NCBI GenBank assembly: GCA_902534675.1
Contig: CACAQQ010000003.1
Location: 1 to 48,969, forward strand
Length of the DNA stretch: 48,969 bases
Source of the DNA: an uncultured Prochlorococcus sp.
Lineage (GTDB): Bacteria > Cyanobacteriota > Cyanobacteriia > PCC-6307 > Cyanobiaceae
Direction of reading: 5' to 3'
Positions 44,330 to 48,969 of the stretch are shown in pieces. The translations under genes and the position numbers were made by a program. The notes below the pieces were generated by a model. That model was not told the origin of the DNA, did not search any database, and saw only the letters and a program-made list of their open reading frames with translations. Within the stretch, counting starts at the first letter, position 1, and every line of letters begins with the position of its first letter.

Positions 44330-44869
44330 ATGACTCTAAAAAATCGCTACAAAGAATCAATTAGACCGAAACTTTTAAAGGAACTTGGTCTTAAAAATAT
44401 TCATCAAGTACCTAAAGTTGTCAAAGTCAACGTTAATAGAGGTCTTGGCGAGGCCGCTTCAAATTCAAAAGCTTTAGAGGCTTCTTTAAACGAAATGGCA
44501 ACAATTACAGGACAAAAGGCTTTAGTAACTAGAGCCAAAAAAGCTATTGCGGGTTTCAAAATTCGAGAAGGTATGCCAATTGGTTGTACTGTAACTTTGA
44601 GAGGTGACAGGATGTATTCCTTTTTAGAGAGATTTATAAATCTAGCTTTACCAAGAATAAGAGACTTTAGAGGAGTTAATCCAAAAAGTTTTGATGGGAG
44701 AGGGAATTACACCCTTGGAGTGAAAGAGCAATTAATTTTTCCTGAAATCTCTTTTGATAAAATAGATTCAATTAGAGGTATGGATATAACTATTGTCACT
44801 AGTGCAAGATCTGATCAAGAGGGTAAGGCTCTCTTGCAAGAGTTAGGAATGCCTTTTAGTAAGAATTAA
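44330..44869 (+). CDS. rplE: 50S ribosomal protein L5
   Basis: Binds 5S rRNA and touches P-site tRNA. The 179-residue product has [44 protein letters not shown], and [30 protein letters not shown]. It is preceded by the hairpin at 44297 and no clear Shine-Dalgarno. rpsH follows after 9 nt; rpsN (S14), which sits between L5 and S8 in E. coli, is absent here, as in other cyanobacteria. Confidence 0.98.
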   Translation: MTLKNRYKESIRPKLLKELGLKNIHQVPKVVKVNVNRGLGEAASNSKALEASLNEMATITGQKALVTRAKKAIAGFKIREGMPIGCTVTLRGDRMYSFLERFINLALPRIRDFRGVNPKSFDGRGNYTLGVKEQLIFPEISFDKIDSIRGMDITIVTSARSDQEGKALLQELGMPFSKN

Positions 44870-44878
44870 ATTAAAACT

Positions 44879-45280
44879 ATGTCAAATCACGATCCTATTT
44901 CAGATATGCTTACTCGAATCAGAAATGCGAGTCAAAAAAAGCATACAACCACATCAATCCCAAGTTCAAAAATGTCCTTAAGTATTGCAAAAGTACTCCA
45001 AAAAGAGGGGTTCATTTCTGAAATTAACGAGGAAGGTGAAGGCTATAAATCACAAATAATACTTGGTCTGAAATATAGTGGAAAAAATAAATTCCCTACT
45101 ATTCGATCCATGCAAAGAGTGAGTAAACCTGGTTTGAGAATTTATAAAAATACTAGAGCTTTGCCAAAAGTTCTTGGAGGTCTCGGAGTTGCTATCATAT
45201 CAACTTCTAAGGGTGTCATGAGTGATCGTGATGCCAGGAAGCAAGGTATAGGTGGTGAAGTACTTTGCTATGTTTATTAA
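44879..45280 (+). CDS. rpsH: 30S ribosomal protein S8
   Basis: Central-domain 16S rRNA binder and, in E. coli, the repressor of the spc operon. The 133-residue product has [35 protein letters not shown], and [31 protein letters not shown]. No strong Shine-Dalgarno precedes it. rplF follows after 12 nt. Confidence 0.98.
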   Translation: MSNHDPISDMLTRIRNASQKKHTTTSIPSSKMSLSIAKVLQKEGFISEINEEGEGYKSQIILGLKYSGKNKFPTIRSMQRVSKPGLRIYKNTRALPKVLGGLGVAIISTSKGVMSDRDARKQGIGGEVLCYVY

Positions 45281-45292
45281 GGAGGATTAATC

Positions 45293-45832
45293 ATGTCAAG
45301 AATTGGAAAAACACCAGTGCTGATCCCAGATAAAGTAACTGTTGATTTTGATGGATTAACAGTTACGGTTAAAGGCCCTAAGGGTGAGTTAAAACGTCAG
45401 ATGCCTGAAGGTGTAAGTTTTGATAAAAAAGATAATACTGTTGTCGTAAGTCCCACTACTACTAAAATATTCTCAAGGCAAAGACATGGTTTATGTAGAG
45501 CCTTAATTGCAAATATGGTTAAAGGGGTTAGTCAAGGTTTTTCAAAAAAACTGGAAATTGTTGGCGTTGGATCTAGAGCACAAGTAAAAGGTAAAAATCT
45601 AGTTGTTAGTGCAGGATATAGTCATCCTGTAGAAATGATCCCCCCTGATGGTATAACATACAAAGTTGAGAGTAATACAAATGTTACCGTATCTGGAATT
45701 GATAAGGAAATTGTTGGCAATGAAGCAGCAAAAATCAGATCAATTAGACCTCCAGAACCATATAAAGGTAAAGGAATTAAATACCATGATGAGAGAATTC
45801 TCAGAAAAGCTGGTAAATCTGGCAAAAAATAA
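45293..45832 (+). CDS. rplF: 50S ribosomal protein L6
   Basis: Two-domain protein near the factor-binding site. The 179-residue product has [48 protein letters not shown], and the signature [35 protein letters not shown] lies 8 nt before the ATG. rplR follows after 14 nt. Confidence 0.98.
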   Translation: MSRIGKTPVLIPDKVTVDFDGLTVTVKGPKGELKRQMPEGVSFDKKDNTVVVSPTTTKIFSRQRHGLCRALIANMVKGVSQGFSKKLEIVGVGSRAQVKGKNLVVSAGYSHPVEMIPPDGITYKVESNTNVTVSGIDKEIVGNEAAKIRSIRPPEPYKGKGIKYHDERILRKAGKSGKK

Positions 45833-45846
45833 TTCCAATTAAAAAA

Positions 45847-46215
45847 ATGACCAAACTTTCCAGGAAATTACAAACTCAGAAAAGACATAGAAGATTAAGA
45901 AGATTCTTAATTGGAGATGCTACGCGTCCTAGACTTTCTGTTTTTCGCTCTAATAACCATATTTATGCCCAGGTTATAGATGATAGCGCTCAAAAAACTA
46001 TTTGTTCAGCTTCAACTATTGATAAAGAACTAAGAGAAAAATCTGAGAAATTACCCTCTGATTGTAATTCCTCATCCATTGTTGGAAAATTATTAGCAAA
46101 AAGAGCTATAAAAAAAGGAATCAAGCAAGTAATTTTTGACCGTGGAGGTAATTTATATCACGGTAGAGTGAAGGCACTTGCTGACGCTGCTCGTGAAGCT
46201 GGCCTAGAATTCTAA
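45847..46215 (+). CDS. rplR: 50S ribosomal protein L18
   Basis: Binds 5S rRNA with L5. The 122-residue product has [76 protein letters not shown], all canonical. No clear Shine-Dalgarno site precedes it. rpsE follows after 17 nt. Confidence 0.98.
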   Translation: MTKLSRKLQTQKRHRRLRRFLIGDATRPRLSVFRSNNHIYAQVIDDSAQKTICSASTIDKELREKSEKLPSDCNSSSIVGKLLAKRAIKKGIKQVIFDRGGNLYHGRVKALADAAREAGLEF

Positions 46216-46232
46216 TCTTAATTTTTTTTACT

Positions 46233-46853
46233 ATGACTGACACTCCAACAAAACAAGAAATTCAATCCAAGAATGATAAAGTCCCAGGAGCTATGCCTGG
46301 TGAACAAAAAAAGAATAATCGAAATGATCGTAAAAGAAACAAGAGAGGTGATGCAAAAAATCTTGAAAGAGATTCTGATTGGCAAGAAAGGGTTGTTCAA
46401 ATAAGACGTGTATCAAAAACTGTTAAGGGCGGAAAAAAAATGAGTTTTAGAGCAATAGTTGTTGTTGGCAATGAAAAAGGGCAAGTCGGAGTTGGGGTTG
46501 GTAAAGCTGGTGACGTCATTGGTGCAGTTAGAAAGGGAGTTTCAGATGGTAAAAAGAATCTTGTCAGAGTTCCTTTAACTCCAAATAACTCAATTCCAAC
46601 TTTATCTTTAGGTAGTGATGGTGCTGCTAACGTAATGATTAGGCCTGCCGCTCCAGGAACAGGTGTAATTGCTGGCGGTTCAATTAGAACGGTTTTAGAA
46701 TTAGCCGGTATAAAAAATGTCTTAGCAAAAAGATTGGGGAGTAAAACACCCCTGAATAATGCAAGAGCTGCTATGGTAGCTCTTTCTCAATTAAGAACAC
46801 ATAAATCTGTTTCAAGGGAGAGAGGAATCTCACTTGAACAGCTCTACTCTTAA
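46233..46853 (+). CDS. rpsE: 30S ribosomal protein S5
   Basis: Decoding-fidelity protein of the small subunit. The 206-residue product has a long, polar, Lys/Asn-rich N-terminal extension (about residues 1-45) before the double-stranded-RNA-binding domain [25 protein letters not shown], then [22 protein letters not shown] and the C-terminal [23 protein letters not shown]. The extension is longer than in E. coli and, as I recall, common in picocyanobacteria. rplO starts 4 nt after the stop. Confidence 0.97.
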   Translation: MTDTPTKQEIQSKNDKVPGAMPGEQKKNNRNDRKRNKRGDAKNLERDSDWQERVVQIRRVSKTVKGGKKMSFRAIVVVGNEKGQVGVGVGKAGDVIGAVRKGVSDGKKNLVRVPLTPNNSIPTLSLGSDGAANVMIRPAAPGTGVIAGGSIRTVLELAGIKNVLAKRLGSKTPLNNARAAMVALSQLRTHKSVSRERGISLEQLYS

Positions 46854-46857
46854 AATC

Positions 46858-47316
46858 ATGACTTCAACATTAAATACACTTAAATCAAACTCGGGCTCTA
46901 GAAAGAAAAAATTAAGAAAGGGTAGAGGTATTGCAGCCGGTCAGGGTGCTTCATGTGGTTTTGGAATGAGAGGACAAAAGTCACGTTCTGGAAGACCCAC
47001 ACGTCCAGGTTTTGAAGGTGGCCAAATGCCCTTATATAGAAGGGTTCCAAAATTAAAGCACTTTGAAATAATTAATCAAAAGAACTTTTCAATAATTAAT
47101 TTAGAAAAATTAAATGATTTCAAAGATAACGATACTGTTAACCTAGATTCACTAGTTAAGAAAGGACTGATCTTCAAGCCCAAATTTCCCTTAAAAATTC
47201 TTGGTAATGGAAAACTTAATGTAAAGTTAAAAGTCCAAGCTCATGCATTTACAAAAGTTGCAAAACAAAAAATTGAGGACGCAGGTGGATCCTGCGAGCT
47301 TATAAATAATAAATAA
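46858..47316 (+). CDS. rplO: 50S ribosomal protein L15
   Basis: Late-assembly large-subunit protein. The 152-residue product from the ATG at 46858 has [55 protein letters not shown] and [26 protein letters not shown] at 46834 in frame would overlap rpsE and adds eight unlikely residues. rpmD (L30), often between S5 and L15 in other bacteria, is missing here. Confidence 0.97.
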   Translation: MTSTLNTLKSNSGSRKKKLRKGRGIAAGQGASCGFGMRGQKSRSGRPTRPGFEGGQMPLYRRVPKLKHFEIINQKNFSIINLEKLNDFKDNDTVNLDSLVKKGLIFKPKFPLKILGNGKLNVKLKVQAHAFTKVAKQKIEDAGGSCELINNK

Positions 47317-47345
47317 ATTTGCTAAAGATTTAGGTAAGCTTCAAA

Positions 47346-48665
47346 ATGTTTGTCAACAAAAGTAGGAATCCTAGCGCTTCTGAAATTCTTTCCCAATTAT
47401 TTTTAAATAAAGAGCTTAGGAGTAGAGTTTTAACAACTTTAGGTCTTCTCCTTTTAGTAAGACTTGGTATATATATTCCCATGCCTGGTATTGATAGGGT
47501 TGCTTTTAAAAGTTTTATAGATCAAGGGGGGCAATTAATAGGTTTTTTAGATATTTTTACTGGAGGAGGAATTTCAACTTTAGGAATATTCGCATTAGGC
47601 ATACTTCCTTTTATCAACGCATCAATTATTATTCAGCTTCTCACAGCTTCATTGCCTGTGCTTGAAGATTTACAAAAAAATGAAGGAGAAGCGGGAAGAA
47701 GAAAAATTGCTCAAATAACTAGATACGTTTCATTAGGATGGGGTTTTTTGCAAAGTATAATTTTTTCGTTAATTCTCAGACAATATGCTGTTGAAGGGAT
47801 AAGTGAAACTACATTTGTCTTACAAACCTCCATTGCCTTAGTTACTGGTTCAATGTTAGTAATGTGGTTTAGTGAAATAATTACGGAGAAAGGGATAGGT
47901 CAAGGGGCTTCACTTGTAATTTTTTTGAATATTGTTTCGACATTACCTAAGGCCCTTAGTTCAACTATTGAAAAAGCTCAAACTGGCGATAGAGGAGATG
48001 TTTTAGGAATAGCTGTTTTACTTGGAGTATTTTTACTGACAATTGTTGGGATCATTTTTGTCCAAGAGGGAGCTAGACGCATTCCTATTGTTAGTGCAAA
48101 AAGGCAAATAGGAAATTCAACACTTCTTCCTACAAGGCAAAGTTATTTACCTTTGAAATTAAATGCAGGAGGAGTAATGCCTATTATATTTGCATCTGCT
48201 TTAATCTTTTTACCTATAACCATTGCAAATGTTACGGGAAATCCAGTCTTAATAAAGTTAGCGAGTAGTTTAAATCCTGGATCTTCTAATCCATGGCCTT
48301 ATGCTCTTACATTCTTCTCCTTGATTTTAGGGTTCTCTTATTTTTATGCATCTCTTACCATTAATCCAGTGGATGTAGCTTCAAATTTAAAGAAAGGGGG
48401 AGTAGCGATACCAGGAGTTAGACCAGGAACTAATACAGCAAACTACCTATCAGGTATACAAAATAGGTTGACATTATTGGGAGGATTATTTCTGGGTTCA
48501 GTAGCTATAATCCCAGCTGCAGTAGAAAGAGCCACAAATGTTCAGACCTTTCAAGGTTTAGGAGCAACTTCATTACTTATTCTTGTGGGTGTTGCTATAG
48601 ATACTGCTAAGCAAATCCAAACCTATGTGATTTCACAAAGGTATGAGGGACTAATTAACAATTAA
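47346..48665 (+). CDS. secY: Preprotein translocase subunit SecY
   Basis: The channel subunit of the Sec translocon, in the plasma and thylakoid membranes. The 439-residue product has about ten membrane helices, the plug-region signature [14 protein letters not shown], the helix 2-3 block [32 protein letters not shown], and the cytosolic loops [11 protein letters not shown] and [21 protein letters not shown]. It is the usual neighbour of rplO. Its stop shares one base with the adk ATG (TAATG). Confidence 0.98.
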   Translation: MFVNKSRNPSASEILSQLFLNKELRSRVLTTLGLLLLVRLGIYIPMPGIDRVAFKSFIDQGGQLIGFLDIFTGGGISTLGIFALGILPFINASIIIQLLTASLPVLEDLQKNEGEAGRRKIAQITRYVSLGWGFLQSIIFSLILRQYAVEGISETTFVLQTSIALVTGSMLVMWFSEIITEKGIGQGASLVIFLNIVSTLPKALSSTIEKAQTGDRGDVLGIAVLLGVFLLTIVGIIFVQEGARRIPIVSAKRQIGNSTLLPTRQSYLPLKLNAGGVMPIIFASALIFLPITIANVTGNPVLIKLASSLNPGSSNPWPYALTFFSLILGFSYFYASLTINPVDVASNLKKGGVAIPGVRPGTNTANYLSGIQNRLTLLGGLFLGSVAIIPAAVERATNVQTFQGLGATSLLILVGVAIDTAKQIQTYVISQRYEGLINN

Positions 48666-48969
48666 TGAAGAAACATTTACTATTTTTAGGAGCTCCTGGA
48701 GCTGGTAAAGGGACTCAAGCGGCATTGCTAAGTCAAACTAATTCTTACTTACACCTTTCTACTGGTGAATTATTAAGAAAAGAAATCGAAATGAATACTA
48801 CCCTTGGTATCCAGGTAAAAGATATTATGAATCGAGGGGAACTTGTTAGTGACGAACTCGTATTAAAGATAGTAAGACATAATTTAATTAAGGATAATAA
48901 AGGTTGGATTCTAGATGGTTACCCAAGAAATTTATCTCAAGCAAATTCATTGAATGAAGTTCTAAATGA
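48665..48969 (+). CDS. adk: Adenylate kinase, 5' part (cut by window end)
   Basis: Interconverts ATP plus AMP and two ADP. The first 101 codons are present and open to the window end. The P-loop is [14 protein letters not shown] near residues 6-19, followed by [12 protein letters not shown], which lies in the AMP-binding region, [13 protein letters not shown], and [14 protein letters not shown], where most family members have GFLLDGFPRT. The gene overlaps the secY stop by one base and follows the classic secY-adk order. Confidence 0.95.
   Translation, partial: MKKHLLFLGAPGAGKGTQAALLSQTNSYLHLSTGELLRKEIEMNTTLGIQVKDIMNRGELVSDELVLKIVRHNLIKDNKGWILDGYPRNLSQANSLNEVLN

Noticed and set aside
1-48969. 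Mobile element, prophage, CRISPR or defence island
   Set aside because: All long frames match core metabolism, translation or conserved picocyanobacterial proteins. No integrase, transposase, phage gene or spaced repeat array was seen.

Overview
This window is chromosomal core DNA from a marine picocyanobacterium, most likely a high-light-adapted, low-GC Prochlorococcus. The DNA is strongly AT-rich. It carries photosystem I psaD, the cyanobacterial NDH-1 subunit ndhN, the clock input protein ldpA, a thylakoid CAAD/CURT1-like protein, a cyanobacterial-type gshA, a panC-cmk fusion, a two-domain cobO, and a compact phycobilin-synthesis operon (heme oxygenase, pebA, pebB). The species assignment is inferred from gene content and order, not from a database search. 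I see no insertion sequence, prophage, integrase, CRISPR array or rRNA.

Layout. 1-746: 3' part of a DUF1537 (four-carbon acid sugar kinase-like) gene. 749-2173: icd on the minus strand. 2385-5568: a plus-strand run (unknown protein, ho1-pebA-pebB, low-molecular-weight tyrosine phosphatase). 5571-7103: panC-cmk (minus), divergent from purM. 8379-9177: two overlapping unknown genes. 9389-9459: tRNA-Cys (minus), directly against an LpxB-related gene. 10760-17308: small unknown, rnd (minus), CCB2/CCB4-like membrane protein, hemF (minus), mrp, rodA and a sensor kinase. 17420-24014: psaD, trpE, gshA, ppc and a GNAT-like gene. 24026-24099: tRNA-Arg(CCG), minus, followed by recF. 25322-38379: core genes on alternating strands (speD, larE-like, cobO, moeB-rhodanese, CAAD, fructosamine kinase, crtD-like, tyrA, degenerate DinG-like, DUF2839, recA with a LexA box, HAD phosphatase, tRNA-Gln, ldpA, ndhN). 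38664-48969: the fused S10/spc ribosomal protein operon from rplC to secY, running into adk, which is cut by the window end.

How it works together. Most genes are housekeeping. Tetrapyrrole genes recur (ho1, pebA, pebB, hemF, cobO). Recombination and repair genes recF and recA are both here. The ribosomal cluster is a tightly overlapping operon with strong Shine-Dalgarno sites at many junctions, whereas most genes elsewhere show none that I can see.

Most notable observations. recF and the LpxB-related gene have no usable ATG/GTG/TTG at the expected 5' end, and both sit directly against an antisense tRNA; recF fits an ATT start very well. Several proteins keep their fold signature but have lost key residues: a histidine kinase with a degraded ATP-binding half, a DinG-like protein without a Walker A motif, and a MoeB-type enzyme without either zinc CxxC pair. 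Other points are a 6-nt head-to-head gene pair, nine convergent pairs with almost no spacer, and candidate RNA hairpins before rplE and the CAAD gene. I did not find a clearly novel multi-gene system.
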